From Wurfbainia villosa (Eukaryota; Streptophyta; Magnoliopsida; Zingiberales; Zingiberaceae), in the NCBI GenBank assembly GCA_025175895.1, contig CM046001.1, positions 24,872,314-24,936,313 on the forward strand: DNA of 64,000 nt, given 5' to 3'. Each line of letters starts with the position of its first letter. Position 1 is the stretch's first letter. The position numbers were made by a program, and so were the translations under genes. Shown here one piece after another: positions 20,011 through 32,780 of this stretch. The notes under the pieces are model-generated. The model was not told where the DNA came from, searched no databases, and worked only from the letters and a program-made list of their open reading frames with translations.

Positions 20011-20343
20011 TGCTAATCTGGGAAAAAAAAATATTATGATAGATTATACTATTTTCCCTATTTTACAACAAACAAATATAACAATATAAATATATTTACA
20101 CATCAAACTTCAATACCAAATTAATATATACATAACAAACCTAAACATAACTTACAATATATATATATCGTATGTGATAAGTCAAGTAACATTTAAATAC
20201 AACAAATAAATTCAAAGTTAACCACCATCATCATCACCATCATCATCAAAAAATACATCAACATTATCATTATTATAGGGATCAAGAAGAGGACCAAATC
20301 CAGAAGGAGGAAGTTGGCTTGAACAAGACATTAATTGAAGATG

Positions 20344-21735
20344 CTACATAATGAACATATATTTCCTTCGAAATTCATTCATCTGTTCATTTAACTCTTT
20401 TACTTTTTGATCTCTTTGTCTTGATTTATTTTCCTTCTGCACTAGTAACTCCCTCAAATGATTAACCTCTTCAGTTAATTGATTTACTTCTGGTCTTGAT
20501 GCCAGGGAGGATGAAGAAGCACTAGGGACTCTATAAGATCGACTCAAAGAATCGAGTCCAATTATTCTTCCACTTTTCGCCCCTCCAGTTGCTTCGAGCC
20601 ATAAATTTATATTGCTAACAAAAGGCTCAGATTCGACTACATCTTCACTTGCGCTTGAATTTCTCTTTGTAAGTTCATCGTATTTCTCCTATTTTGAAAG
20701 GAAAAAGTTAAATACTAACATAAGAATGTAAATTTTCTTAAATTACAAACCTTCATTGTTCTAGCTCTCTCCCCACTCCATGTTTTATCTTTCTTTTGGA
20801 ATGTACGGGTGAAAGTGTCTATAAATAATGACTAAGTCCCTATCTCATGGGCCTAAACAACCAACATTATAATTTATAAATTAGTGAGTATTAGTTTACA
20901 AAATTATGATTTAAAAAAACTAACCAATCGATGTCTATGCTCATCGATATTGATTGAGCCTACCGTATATGTGGCTGACATAGCGCCGGAATTACAATGT
21001 TGATTTTTCTTATTCTGCTCACTCCTCCGTTTGCTATCCTCAGATCCCTAAAATGCAATGATTTTATTCCAATTCTCCTCGGTTATGCAGTGTGGCTTTT
21101 TATTTTTGGTTTTCGCATGACTGAGTATGTTTCTGATATGGTTGCCACACTTTTTCTTGAAAATTCTCCTAATCTATAGTGTTTCACTCTCCTCCCAAGT
21201 AAATAACCATTGCAGTAGAGAAAAATTGAATTGATTATATTAACTATAATTTTATTTACAAAATGATTTAAATAACTTACCTTGAACTCATTCCACCACA
21301 AAATTTTTCTTTCTTCCGGCATGCTCACATAAGTCATAGAAGCTCCGCCCCAATGGATATTCACTATTTTATTCACCTCATGAATAACATGTACAAGATT
21401 TATAAATCTAACATAAAATAAAAACAAACCTTGTTAGATACTTATAAAAATACATATCGTATTAAAAATTAAACATAGATAATCTAAAACTTGAATACTT
21501 ACATATCTTCGCGCAGAGATATTAACTCTCTCGTATCTTCCCTCTCAACGAGTAATTGTTGTACCGAAGAAGATACATTTGCAGGTATATGTTGAGAACT
21601 AGAAGATCCTGCAACTGGAGAAGAGGTGGAGGGCACATTTTTTGCAAGAGCATCGGACTGTGCAGGGGCTGAAGCAGAGGAAGACTGTGATCTTCCATCG
21701 CTACTCCATCTACATTCGCTCACTCTCATTTTCCC
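20344..21735 (-). pseudogene. CACTA-associated Ptta/En-Spm protein (transposase_24-like), broken
   Basis: Read on the minus strand, exons are separated by apparent small introns. The N-terminal exon (to about 21499) is Ser/Ala-rich. A middle part has PEERKILWWNEFK, then SEQNKKNQHCNSGA with AGS-like residues. Next come AHEIGT, then TAG, then SLFIDTFTRTFQKKDKTWSGERARTMK, an intron at 20689-20750, EKYDELTKR, LWLEATGGAKSGRIIGL, and a C-terminal coiled coil (EEVNHLRELLVQKENKSRQRDQ) ending at 20344. This order matches the plant transposase_24 (Ptta/En/Spm) family, thought to be a DNA-binding accessory for CACTA mobility. The TAG replaces a Gln codon. The 5' end is chimeric with LTR sequence. Confidence 0.75.
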
Positions 21736-22567
21736 TTGGAGTCCCTCGCCTTTGAAGTTCTCTTCGTCCGGCCACATCCCACGGATGCGCCAAGCGCACG
21801 GCTTCGCAGCGCCATCCTTCGCGTCTCACCCTGAAGTCTACTTCCTTTGGCTTCACTCCAATGCTCCTCGTCCGGCGGTCCCTCGGATGCACCAAGCGCA
21901 CGGCTTCCGCAATGCATCTTTCACTGACTCAAGGACCGAGTCATGAGAGGTGAATCTTTCCAATGCTATCATCATCTATGTGCAAATTACTAAGTCCTGC
22001 ATGACTTCAATGCACATATCAAATCCATATAAATCCTAACTTAAACCATTTGCCACAATCATCAAAACCACATCACATGGGTTGATTACCCTAACAAAAG
22101 AGCCTTATCTCCCCAAGATAAGTGCAACTTAGCTTGACTTTCTTCGAGCTGACAAGTTTGAATATCAGTCAAATGATGACCTTCATCAGTCGACTGATGG
22201 TAGCATCAGTCGACTGCCAATAGCCAACAGTCGACTGCTAGCATAGTCACTTCCCTGCAACAAAGAGTTAGCACAGAATACACAAGTAATGGATATTTTG
22301 ACGGTAACTTACCATTCGATCTCGACCTAGACATTCCCCGAGAAGTCTTAGTCGGATTGCCGCCTAAGTTCGTCCCCGTACAAAGGACACGACCTCACCA
22401 TTACTCTGCACTAGTGCTTACCTCCGGTCCTTCTGACTTGTCGCTTAGCTTCCGGTCTTCCACCTAGGTTCCTCGACTCCACGAGGTTCTCCCGGCGTTG
22501 CTTGACCACCACGATTTCTCATCCCGAGATTCTCTGAGTGTCATTGATCTTCAGCTTTTCTTTAACA
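21736..22567 (-). repeat. LTR-derived fragments (Sirevirus-like family)
   Basis: The stretch 21736-21945 is homologous to the block at 8935-9125 of the gag-only element LTR (ggatgcgccaagcgcacggcttcgc, then a second copy). The rest to 22567 includes three exact AGTCGACTG copies (22190-22240) but no termini that I can define. I interpret it as decayed LTR pieces. There is no coding content. Confidence 0.6.
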
Positions 22568-24136
22568 TGTTATGAATTGGACGTCGTTAGAGGGGGTGAA
22601 TAGCGTGTTTATTGCTTCGATGGAAATTGATCGCGTTGCTTGCTACAAACATTAGTGTACGCAGCGGAAATAATAATAACAAAAACAAATACACACAACA
22701 AGCAATATACAATAATATACATGGTTTGAAACCTTAGGGTTCCTACTCCACGAGGTGAGCTCAACAATCTCTAGTGATGGATGCACCACTAAACAATAAC
22801 ACTCCTTCTCGGTGACACACCGGAGGTGGAGAAATCTCATACAAGTAATTATAACAAGTAATATAATGAATACAATCAAATACAAAGATGAAATATAATA
22901 CAAGTAAAGAAAATCACTTTACAAGAAGACTTTTATTGCTTGATCTTTAGTTGCTTGCGAAGATCCTTGAAGGTTTGGATTGCAATATCAAATCCCCTCC
23001 AAATCGCCTCTAAGAACCATGCCAAAATCCCTCTCCTTGAGCTCCTTTTAAAACTACAACTCGGGTTGGATTCCACCTAGCAGTCGACTGATCGCGACCA
23101 TCAATCGACTGTTCCTATAGCTGTTGTCTCACAACGACTTGAGCCACGTTGAAAAAACTCTAACGGATACCTCAACAATCAATTTCCCTTACCAACAGTC
23201 GACTGCTGCTTTGGTAGCCGACGGACCAGTCGGCTACGATAGGTTCTGAGCCCGCTACCTAGACCAGTAGTCGACTGTCATCCATGGGAGTCGACTGCTC
23301 AAGCCATCAGTCAACTGCCCAATGTTGGCTATCGACTGCAAAGGCCATTTCCCGCAGTCGAACATCAGTCGACTGGTCATAATCCTAGTCGACTGCTACA
23401 AGTCGACTCGGCTGTCAAGTGCCAAAATACTTGACGAGTCGCCTGGTTCATAACCCCAGTCGATTGACAAACCTCAAACATGAGGTTTAACCCCAAGTAT
23501 GATGCCCTCATACTTACTAGACTACCCTTAGCCTAGACCTAAGCCTTCTAGCCACCTTCATCAGCCTCATGCCTATCGGATCCCTCCAAGTCATCCATGA
23601 CTTGTTCATCCATACGCTAACCTTTAGGTGCTTCCATCAGCTATTGTCATGCTAACGTGGTCTATACCACAAAGGTACATTTGGGCTTACGATGCCAAGA
23701 CTACCGCTTGGACTTTACGCCGCCAAACCATCAGACTTATGCTGCCAAGACTCCCTCTTGGACTTTACGCCGCCAATATCAACCCTTGGACTTCCCTTGC
23801 CAACCCATGTTGGATTTTCCATTTTCCAAGACTCAACCTTGAACTTTCCCTTGCCAAGACCCATGCTTGGACTTTCCAAGCCAACCCATGTTGGACTTTC
23901 CAATTGCCAAGACTCAAGCTTGGACTTTCCCTTGCCAAGACCCATGCTTGGACTTTCCATGCTAAGTCTCCCACTTAGACTTCTCCATCATATAGTCAAC
24001 CCCATGTCAACCATATTGTCAACCCATTGTCAAACAATCGTCAACTCATTATCAAACATCAAAACACTAACATCAAACGACTACTTGAGTTAAACTCGAG
24101 TCTGGTCAATCGTGACCTGGGTCGATTGCACCAACA
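22568..24136 (-). repeat. 3' LTR of Sirevirus-like element 2
   Basis: The right end GATTGCACCAACA next to the polypurine tract is firm. The left end TGTTATGAATTGG is chosen by alignment with other family members. It holds at least six AGTCGACTG copies (23090-23410), just upstream of a TTTTAAAAGG box (23044-23054, minus strand). Confidence 0.75.
23090..23410 (-). promoter_or_regulatory. AGTCGACTG array in LTR of element 2
   Basis: At least six exact copies and several one-base variants lie within 370 bp upstream of the presumed TATA box (TTTTAAAAGG, minus strand, 23044-23054). Confidence 0.65.
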
Positions 24137-24691
24137 ATCTCCCCCTTTTTGATGTTTGACAAAAACCAAACACCTTTGAGTTAGAAAACTAACTCAATCC
24201 AATCCTCCCAACTTTCTGAATTGGGAATCTCAACTTCTCCCCCTTTTTGACATACATCAAAAAGGCTCTCCCCAAGGGTGTTAATGTCTCATATCCCAAT
24301 GAGATCTTACTATCTCCCCCTTGGTCCAAAAACATCTAGGATTCCTTAACTCTTCCTAGTGATAAGTCCCATATCACTAAAGAGTGACAATTCTCACTTC
24401 TCGAAAAATTCAAAATTTCTCCGCCTCATGAGGAAGAATACATCCATCATCCCATGATGGATAACCTCCTTTTAAAGGCTTGCTCTCCCTTGACCATTGC
24501 ACCGACAATGTCCTTGTAGAGTCCCTATGCCTATAGGAACACTAAACCATAAAAATTAAGGGCAAATGTTTAAACTTGAACTTTCACACACCTTAAATTG
24601 ATATATCACTCTAAACAACTCGCCTAATCCATATCCAATGGATTTTCACCCTTTCTAATGCTTTCCAAAGCATATCCTAGGGTTAGAAGCA
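24137..24691 (-). other. 3' non-coding region of element 2, left of solo LTR
   Basis: Starts with a polypurine tract (24137-24151, minus AAAAAGGGGGAGAT), with more tracts near 24236 and 24313. It aligns with 4816-5351. It is not coding. Confidence 0.75.
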
Positions 24692-26487
24692 GTTAGTGAA
24701 GGGTCGAAGCTTCGCTTCTCGCTTCAACTTGGTTGCTTGTATATAACGATCCTATTTACATCCCTGGATTAAAAAAAATTAATCCTTGACGAAGACGGAT
24801 TACCCAAGCAACCGATCCATCATCGTTCTATTCGATTCGAGTGGTCTCTTGAACAAACTTTTTGTTCAAGCAACCTAACTCTTTTCCTCGATTAGCCACG
24901 GAATAGATGATGTACGGATCATCGATTTTTGTGTTTATCTTCGGGGTCCAAGTAAATTAGCCACATACAATTATAAACAAATTGCAAAGGAACAAAAGGA
25001 AACCAAAACAAGAATTATACCTCTTGTTTACCTCTTGATTTGCTATTGTATATCCTATCCTCCTCTTGGACGTTGTGTGGGCAATGATCCTCCAAGAGTC
25101 GAAGCTTTCTAGATCACGTTCTTCCCTTCTTTGCTCGCTCCGAACAAAGGGAAGAATACTCTAACCCTTATTCTCCTATCTAGTGCCGACCACCAAGCTC
25201 CAAGCTAGGTTGTTGCAGCCGGACAAGGAGAGTAAGAAGGAGATGGTTCCGGCCCTTTCCAGTGGAGAAGGAATCGCCTACTAATTGGGGAGAAAGAAGA
25301 ACCACCGACCTTTCCTTCAAGGAAGGAGTGCCCGCCACCAAGGGAAGGAGAAGTTGCGCCAGCCACACCTTAGGAAGAGAGGTAGAAGAACCCTAAGACC
25401 TCCTCCACTTCTTGTCGCCGCCCAAACCAATCTCCAAACCCTAATTCTCCTAGTGCTTCTTGCCACCCAAGCCAAGGAGAGCAAACCCTAGAATCCAATT
25501 CTTAGCCTTGCCGACCAAGCCTTGGTTCCTCTTTATAGATTTCTCCCAAACCTCCTTTTAATCATGTCCGTCGAATCTAGGCTTCATGAGGGTTTTAATA
25601 GGCTACAATAGGGACCATGAGGAGTTGGATCTTAGCCACCCAATGGATCTAGCCCACATAAAGTCCGATCCATTAATGATAATCCATTCCTCTAGAGGAT
25701 TATCATTGATCTACCTCACCAACCCTCATAAATAAATATGGGTTCCATATATTAATTGTACAAAAATCTCCCCGTGTTTAAGATCTCGAATGTCCGTCAA
25801 TTAATTAATTTTCTAACAATTAATTAATCAACATCTAACTCCATGAGTAGTACCACTCAACCTTATCATCAAGCCGGACAAAGTCTACCTGCAGGGTTTA
25901 CATGATGATCCTTATGAGCTCCTCAAGGGGACATCATCATCCTAATATATAAGACACAGTTTCCTCCTATAATCAACGACACACCATGTAAATAATATAA
26001 TTTCCCAACTTACCGAGCCTATCGATTTAATCTATAAATCTCGCCCATTGGTAAATTAAAGAAATAAATACTAAGTACATGTGCCCATTATTATATCGGG
26101 ATTAAGAGCATGTACACCATATTATCCGAGGTCTGATTCAATTATGTAGTCAGTAATAAATTGAATAACCTCTAAGTCGGTCCTGCTCAATACACACAAA
26201 GTGTACTTGTGTAATTCTATGGTCAAGACAAATGAATATCAAATTACACTACAACTATACCAATGGTTTGTCCAAAACCATCTCGGTTGTGAGCCTCTAC
26301 TTATACTATATAAGGAATTAATAACATGATCTTCCGTGTGACACCACACACCATATTATCTACAATATAATGTATCAGACAATATGCATAACCATAAATA
26401 TGCAAACAATGATCATGTGATTCTTATTTCAAAAATAAAGATGTTCATACAAAAGATAAACTTTTCAGTATATATCCCAACAGTTAG
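24692..26487 (-). mobile_element. copia solo LTR with target duplication gttag
   Basis: The 1786-bp LTR (24697-26482, TGAAGGG...CCCAACA) is flanked by gttag at 24692-24696 and 26483-26487. It is homologous to the LTR at 1322-3085. The sequence without the insert is visible at 5352-5356 in the gag-only element (gtggttagggga). No internal region remains, so it arose by LTR-LTR recombination. It lies in the 3' non-coding region of element 2. Confidence 0.93.
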
Positions 26488-27753
26488 GGTACCCTAACAA
26501 AACTGAAACATGGGCTAAACATCCTTGTTTAGTCGAAATTATCATTGGTAGTCGACTCTGTCAGTCAATAGTCGATTTCCCTTGACGTCAGTCGATTTCC
26601 ATAAGAGGCAGTCGACTGATTTCTACAAATGTAGAATTTAGAAATCAGAAAATGAAATTACGAAAATAATAAGTAATTATACATAAATCAAAAAATCACG
26701 AAAATAAGTATGTATAATACTTAAGTCAATCATTATGGGTGAAAATATTAGAAAAATAAAATACCCATAAAATAATGAGATTGACACAAAGTTTAAAACT
26801 ATTGAAAAGTTCAAAGTTTTGACCCTACTTTGTATCAACTCTATCAATGGTGATTGCTATCAAAAGATAGGCTTCACCAAGGTTTTTCAAACTGATTTTA
26901 AAATGGTTTTAAAACCTTGTATTAAACCATGGTCTATGGGTTTAATGCACATGACTTGTACATAAGCTTTCCTCATGATTCCTCCATGGTATAAAATGAG
27001 TTTGAGTTCATCTAGATGCAAGAACTATGCACCTTGAACATAACTCATTTCCTAGCTTCTCACATGTGTCTAGGGTGTATCAATACACACATATGTCAAT
27101 GTGATGTGAGATGTGAGTTTTGTTCATCCTAATCTAAGGTCTCATGCATTTTCCTAAGGCAACACTACTTGATTCCCATATACATGAGACTTCAAGTCAT
27201 GTCAATTGTCCTTAAATCAATTTTCATAAATCCTAAAAGCATGAATGATGATTATGGCATAAATGATAGAATAAATAGAAATATGTACCAATAATCATGA
27301 TGTCATAGCATATGATTAAATCTAAATAAACATGACATAAAAAAGATAACCCTAAGCATGATCTTGACATTTTATATTATAAAGATGAATATGATGTCAT
27401 GACATGGTATATGACAATCAAATCATGGAAAATAAAATATAAGGCATAAGAATACCAAAATTTTAATGTTAGTTGTCATTTGTTAGGATTAAGTTCAATT
27501 TTCCATATTACCACTTATCCCAAAGTGTGCCAAAAACCCAAAATGACACACTATAACCTCTAAACATAGTTTGTGCCAATTTGAACAATTTTTCATAGCT
27601 CTCAAAATACATTGGCACATCCTCAAATCTTTTAGGATTAAAATTCATACTTATTTCCAAGTATCTCATTACCATGGAAATGACCTAAAGTGTCAACTTT
27701 ACTATGGTTGAGTTAACTACCCATCCAATCAAGGTTGACACAACCTAACCCAT
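26488..27753 (-). other. 3' non-coding region of element 2, right of solo LTR
   Basis: Aligns with 5357-6389 of the gag-only element. One exact AGTCGACTG lies near 26610. It is AT-rich and not coding. Confidence 0.75.
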
Positions 27754-28430
27754 TTAGCGTGAATCAATCACGCTCCTAAAAACCCAAAACCTATTGGAGC
27801 TCCTTGGGTTAATTAGGTATTCACTAGGGATAACTTTCCTAGATACCCTCCTAATGACCCTCCTAGGCTTGGTAGCCTTGGTCATTGTGGTCTTTCCTAG
27901 GTTAACTCTAGGGGTGACTCCCCATGTAACCTTCTTAGTGGTTTGCCTAGGTTTCCTTGAAACCTTAGCCACTAGGCACATACCATGGTTACCCTTAGGG
28001 ATGACTTCCCTAGTAACCTTGGTTTTCCTAGACTTAGTACTAGTTCCATAATCGAATGGAACATTGTGATAGGTAGGCTTATCTACCTTGGACCTAGGCT
28101 TGTTGCTCAAGCCTTTCTTGCCCATAGATGAGCCTTCCCTCCTAGACTCTAGGCTTTGACTATTTGACCCCTTAATTTGATTTTGCATTTTCCTAAGGGT
28201 CTTTTCTAATTTCTCAAGTCTTAACCTCAAGACTTGATTTTCCAATTCTAATTGCCCAATCTTTGATTTTTCATTTGGTCTTTGGGCATTACCATTTCTT
28301 CTAGGCATATGCCTACCTTTCTTAGGGTTAATGCCTAAATGGTCTTCTACCTTCTTAATGGTCTTCTACTTCTCCTTTCTTGGATGTCGAACACCTCTCG
28401 ACCTCTAAATCCTCACTTTCTTGTGAGGAT
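27754..28430 (-). pseudogene. gag: Gag C-terminal fragment of element 2
   Basis: An open 184-residue stretch (28308-27754) is homologous to the last third of the intact Gag at 6390-7967. It has the coiled coil (KIGQLELENQVLRLRLEKLEKTLRKM), the basic region, and an end reading SNRFWVFRSVIDSR. Upstream of it, to 28430, an acidic piece (SSSQESEDLEVE) is followed by a stop. The capsid domain and both zinc knuckles are gone, cut at 28433 by the next LTR. The Gag end is thus conserved in two copies, which supports a real C-terminus here rather than a chance stop. Confidence 0.8.
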
Positions 28431-28433
28431 GAG

Positions 28434-29742
28434 TGTAGGAACGTTCGTGACCACTAGAGGGGGGGGGGTGAATGGCGCTTCTTCGTCGACTTGACGGAAT
28501 TCATTCGTGTTTGTCTACACTCTTATTAGCACAACGGAATACAAATAACAAGATACACAACACACAAGAACACGAGAATATAACATGATTCAGAACCTTA
28601 GGGTTCCTACTCCACTGGTTGGGCTCGGATGAGCCCTAGCAATGCCAAACACCACTAATAATCAAAAGCACTCCTTCTCGACAACAAGTCGGAGACGGAG
28701 AAACCTCGTACAAGTAATTACAACAAGTAATACAATGAATACAAGCAAATACAAATGAGATACACAAAAACACGTAAAGAAAACTTTACAAATGCGCTTT
28801 TGGATGCTTGCTTGTTTGGTTGCTTGAGATGCACTTGGAGACCTTGAATTGCACCAGCAAATCGTCCCAAATCACCTCAAAGAACAAGGCCAAAATCCTA
28901 TTCCATGAGCTCCTTTTAAAGCTGCAACTCGGGCTGCATTTCGCCTAGCAATCGACTGATCGTGACCATCAGTCGACTGCTCCTGTAGTCATTGTCTCAC
29001 AATGACTCAATCCACACTGGATAAGTTCCAACGAGTAGACCATCAGTCAATTGTAAAACCCTAGTAGTTGACTGATGGACTGGGAATCGAGTCCCTTATC
29101 AAGCCTGCCTCACGTCTGTGTCTTTTCCTCATCATCAGTCGACTATCACTCCATGGCAGTCGACTGCTCAAGCCATCAGTCGACTGCCCAATGCTAGCAG
29201 TCGACTGCCAAGGCCTTTTGCTGTAGTCAAACCCTAGTCGACTCACGGAGTCAACTGGTCATATTCCCAGTCGACTACTATAAGTCAACTCGGTTGCCAA
29301 GTGTCAAAACACTTGACCAATCGATTAGTCTAAAGCCCCAATCGACTGATAACCTCAACCATGAGGTTTTACCCTCAAGTATGATGCCCTCATACTCTCT
29401 AGACCACCCTTAGCCTAGACCTAAGGCTTCTAGCCACTTCCATCAACCTCAAGCCCAAGGGATCCCTCCAAGTCATCCATACGCTAGCCTTTAGGTGCTT
29501 CCATCAGCTATTGTCATGCTAAGTTGGTCAATACTGCAAGGCACTTTCCATGCCAAGTACACAAGTCTTGGACTTGTCCATCATATGGTCAACCCCATGT
29601 CAACCATATAGTCAACCCATTGTCAAATAATGGTCAACTCATTGTCAAACATCAATATCAAACATCAAAATACTAACATCAAACCACTACACGAGTCAAA
29701 CTCGAGTCTGGTCAATCGTGACCTGGGTCGATTGCACCAACA
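28434..29742 (-). repeat. LTR of Sirevirus-like element 3
   Basis: This 1309-bp LTR starts TGTAGGAACG and ends TGCACCAACA. A run of ten G lies near 28463. The array of AGTCGACTG and variants (28950-29345, at least four exact) lies upstream of a TTTAAAAGG box near 28912-28920 on the minus strand. Confidence 0.8.
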
Positions 29743-30188
29743 ATCTCTCCCTTTTTGATGTTTGACAAAAACCAACATCTTTGAGTTAGAACACTAACTC
29801 AATCCAATCCTCTCAATTGTCCAAATTGGGAATCTCTCCACATCAATTCTCTCCCTTTTTGACATACATTAAAAAGGTACTCTCTCTAAGGGTGTCAATG
29901 TCTCATATCCCAATGAGATCTTACAATCTCCCCCTTGGTCCAGAAACATCTAGGATGCCTTCACTCTTCCTAGTGATAAATCCTATATAACTAAAGAGAG
30001 GCTATCCTCAAACTCTCCCAATTTCCAAATTGGGCATCTCACATTCTCCTCGTTTCCAAAATTCTCCCTCTCATGAAAAAGATCCATCATCCCATAATGG
30101 ATAACCTCCCCCTAAAGGCTTGCTCCCCCTTGACCATTGCACCAACAATGTCCTTGAAGAGTCCCTATGCCAATAGGAACACTAAACC
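29743..30188 (-). other. 3' non-coding region of element 3
   Basis: Polypurine tracts occur at 29743-29757, near 29858 and near 29928, with a further cluster at 30106-30130. It aligns with the first 450 bp of the same region in elements 1 and 2. Not coding. Confidence 0.75.
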
Positions 30189-32053
30189 TGTCATGCCCCG
30201 AGAGTATGCCGAGCCAAAAAATAAACAGACATCTCCCCTGTACGTGACACTATATCCTATTGATACAAGACCTTTCGGCCATAATCACAACAACATATAT
30301 AAATGTACATATAACAAAACACAGTGGAAACTATCACAACGAAATAATAAACTACACACAATGAATACCGTTATGACTGACCACAACATAAAGAAAGCAT
30401 CGTCAAAACCCGAATCAACAAGTGTGTACATCAACTCTAGATCAATATAAGAAACATTCGAAACTAAAGTAAACATAAATCCAAAGTCGGGACCCTCGGA
30501 AGTGAGATGAGATGATGTCAACCAGCGTTGCTCCAAGCCCATCACGAAGTCGGCTACCTGTTACCTGGGCGACAAGAAACCCAGGGTCTGTGGTGGTGAG
30601 TACAAAACTCAGCGGTAATAAGAATAAAAGTGCATGGATAATATATACATATATATATCACATGCGAGTCAACAATATACTGATTAAAGATACAACAAAT
30701 ATATATATCAGTATGATAATACAACTGTATAATCAACTGATCAACAATAACAACATAAGGTACTGACATACCTAATGATCGACAATGATGCAATTCATAC
30801 AACCTGAGTATAAGTACCATAATACAACACCTACAATATGGTAGAGTAAATACTATCTCTATAATCAACAACACCAGCATACTAACATTCTATGTCAAAT
30901 ACACAATGAACTGGGTCCATCCTGTATCACCTCAAGGTACTGGTCAAAGGTATACAACAGTATGACTGCCTCAATACTGATAATCCACACACAACCATAT
31001 AAAATATGCAAATGGAATGCAAGATGATGTACAATCAAATGAAGCAAGCATAGCTCAAACAAATGCAACATCCAACGATCATATATATAGACTCTATCTA
31101 TATATATTCTCATCACACTCAACTATGTATATGCAAACGCCATCTACCACAACAATGTAGATGGATGGTCATGCTCGTGCACCCTACTCGCTACCATGAC
31201 CCCAGTGTGTCCTAGGTGGCACGACATGACAACTTGTCACACCCCGAGAGTATGCCATGCCGAAAAGCAAACAGACGACATCTCCCGTATATGTGGCAAC
31301 ATATCGTGTTAATACAAGGCCCGTAGGCCACAACAACAACAACATCTATATATATAAACAAACCACAGCGGAAACTAACCACAACAACATAACAAACTAC
31401 ACAGTGCATACCGATATGACTAACCACATCATAAGAAAACATCGACAAAACCTGAATCCACAAGTGTGTACATCACATGACAAGTCCACAACACATTACA
31501 CCACGAAAAAACTCCAAATACATAACACATCATACGGAAAGCCCAAAACCACCACAAGAGTCTCGGAGGTGAGATGAGATGTCAGCCAGCGGTGCTCCAA
31601 GTCGTCACGAAGACTTCTACTTGTTACCTGGGCGACAGAAAAATCCAGGGTCCGTGGTGGTGAGTATAACTCAGCAGGTAATAGGAAAAACATGTATATA
31701 TCAAATATCACATGTAATTCAACAACATAACCTAAAGCTACAATAGGTATACTAGCACAGTATATAAATACATGCATATACCGTCTAACCAAATAAACAA
31801 CGTATAATGCAGACATACATAAAAATCTACTATGCTACTCTGATCCAACCTGAGCATATATCCAACATATATAACAGGAAGAGAAATACTAACTCACAAT
31901 ATGCTCATGATACAGGTCAAGGTATCTAATGGTCTGTCCAACAAATATACAAGTATCCGACACAACCGTAAAACAAATGCAAGAAGCATGCATGAATATG
32001 ATGTACAACCAAATGCAGCAAGCATAGTACAATCAAATGCAACATCACAATAA

Positions 32054-32055
<2 letters not shown>

Positions 32056-32099
<44 letters not shown>
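32056..32099. repeat. (TA)n microsatellite
   Basis: About 22 TA dinucleotides in the inner Tekay-like LTR, with a shorter TA run at 32111-32125. Confidence 0.95.
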
Positions 32100-32102
<3 letters not shown>

Positions 32103-32617
32103 AACCATCCATATATATATATACATTCATATATGTATATATATGGTAATATGCAAAGAGGCATAAGATACGACAATGCAGCATGCATGGTCATGCCTGC
32201 GCACCCCTACTCGCTACCACGAGCCCAGTGTGGCCTAGGTGACATAACATGACAACTGTCCCAACTCAACACCAACCACTTCTCTAGAGTGGCTGAGTGG
32301 GTAGTATGATCAAGTAGCATATGAGCGAAAAGAGCTCGCTACACAATGGGGGTCCTTGCTGCTGGCCACTCCGACTGACACTACCTATGAGTGGTTAAGT
32401 ACCATGCACCCAGGACAACTCCATGCAACTCGATCTATCACCGTCTATAGTGGTAGAGTGTGGCACAATAAATGTTCTACCCTCACACCAGTTACTCCTC
32501 GGGGAGTAACCTGGGAAGCAGGATGACTGACGTCTCTCTCAACCCCAAGGGAGACTATGTCGTCAGAATGCATGCAAATGACATGAATGTACTGTCACAC
32601 GTACAGACATCTACCAC

Positions 32618-32780
32618 AGACTCTCTGTTCAACAGAGAGCCGTACCCATCTGATCAATACAGTCTCTATCCTGTAGAGAGTCATACTCAACTAATCGACG
32701 GACTCTCTATCCTGTAGAGAGCCATACTCAACTGATCGACGCACTCTCTATCTTGTAGAGAGTTGTACTCAACTAATCAT
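32618..32780. repeat. hairpin minisatellite in Tekay-like LTR
   Basis: Four units of about 41 bp, each with the inverted repeat ACTCTCTA-tcctg-TAGAGAGT followed by catactcaactratc. The outer copy has the same array at 35303-35435 and 44838-44960, split by a copia insertion. Confidence 0.85.

Larger units (their letters stand above)
19021..21735 (-). mobile_element. CACTA (En/Spm) transposon, right side truncated
   Basis: The left terminus is CACTACAAAAAT at 19021, the classic CACTA end. Many short subterminal copies of a gacgaaaa / ttcgtcgcaaa motif in both orientations fill 19060-20010. A Ptta-type gene remnant follows on the minus strand. The opposite terminus is not in the window. At about 21735 the gene is cut and replaced by LTR-derived sequence. 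A 3-bp duplication cannot be checked with one end. Confidence 0.8.
22568..28433 (-). mobile_element. Sirevirus-like gag-only family, element 2 (5' part missing)
   Basis: Reading rightwards it has a 3' LTR (22568-24136), a polypurine tract (24137-24151), 3' non-coding sequence homologous to 4831-6389, and the C-terminal half of gag (27754-28430). The rest of gag, the primer site and the 5' LTR are absent because another LTR of the family begins at 28434 inside the gag. A copia solo LTR sits within the non-coding part. No pol sequence is seen. Confidence 0.8.
28434..30188 (-). mobile_element. Sirevirus-like element 3, 3' end only
   Basis: It has an LTR (28434-29742) followed to the right by the polypurine tract and 3' non-coding region of the same family (29743-30188), so on the minus strand this is the 3' end of an element. 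It landed inside the gag of element 2. Its remaining internal part is displaced by the Tekay-like LTR starting at 30189 and is not seen again in the window. Confidence 0.75.

Noticed and set aside
21626..21946. Plus-strand ORF beginning MEGTFFARASDCAGAE
   Set aside because: It crosses the CACTA/LTR junction in the wrong direction for the CACTA gene and has no family resemblance.
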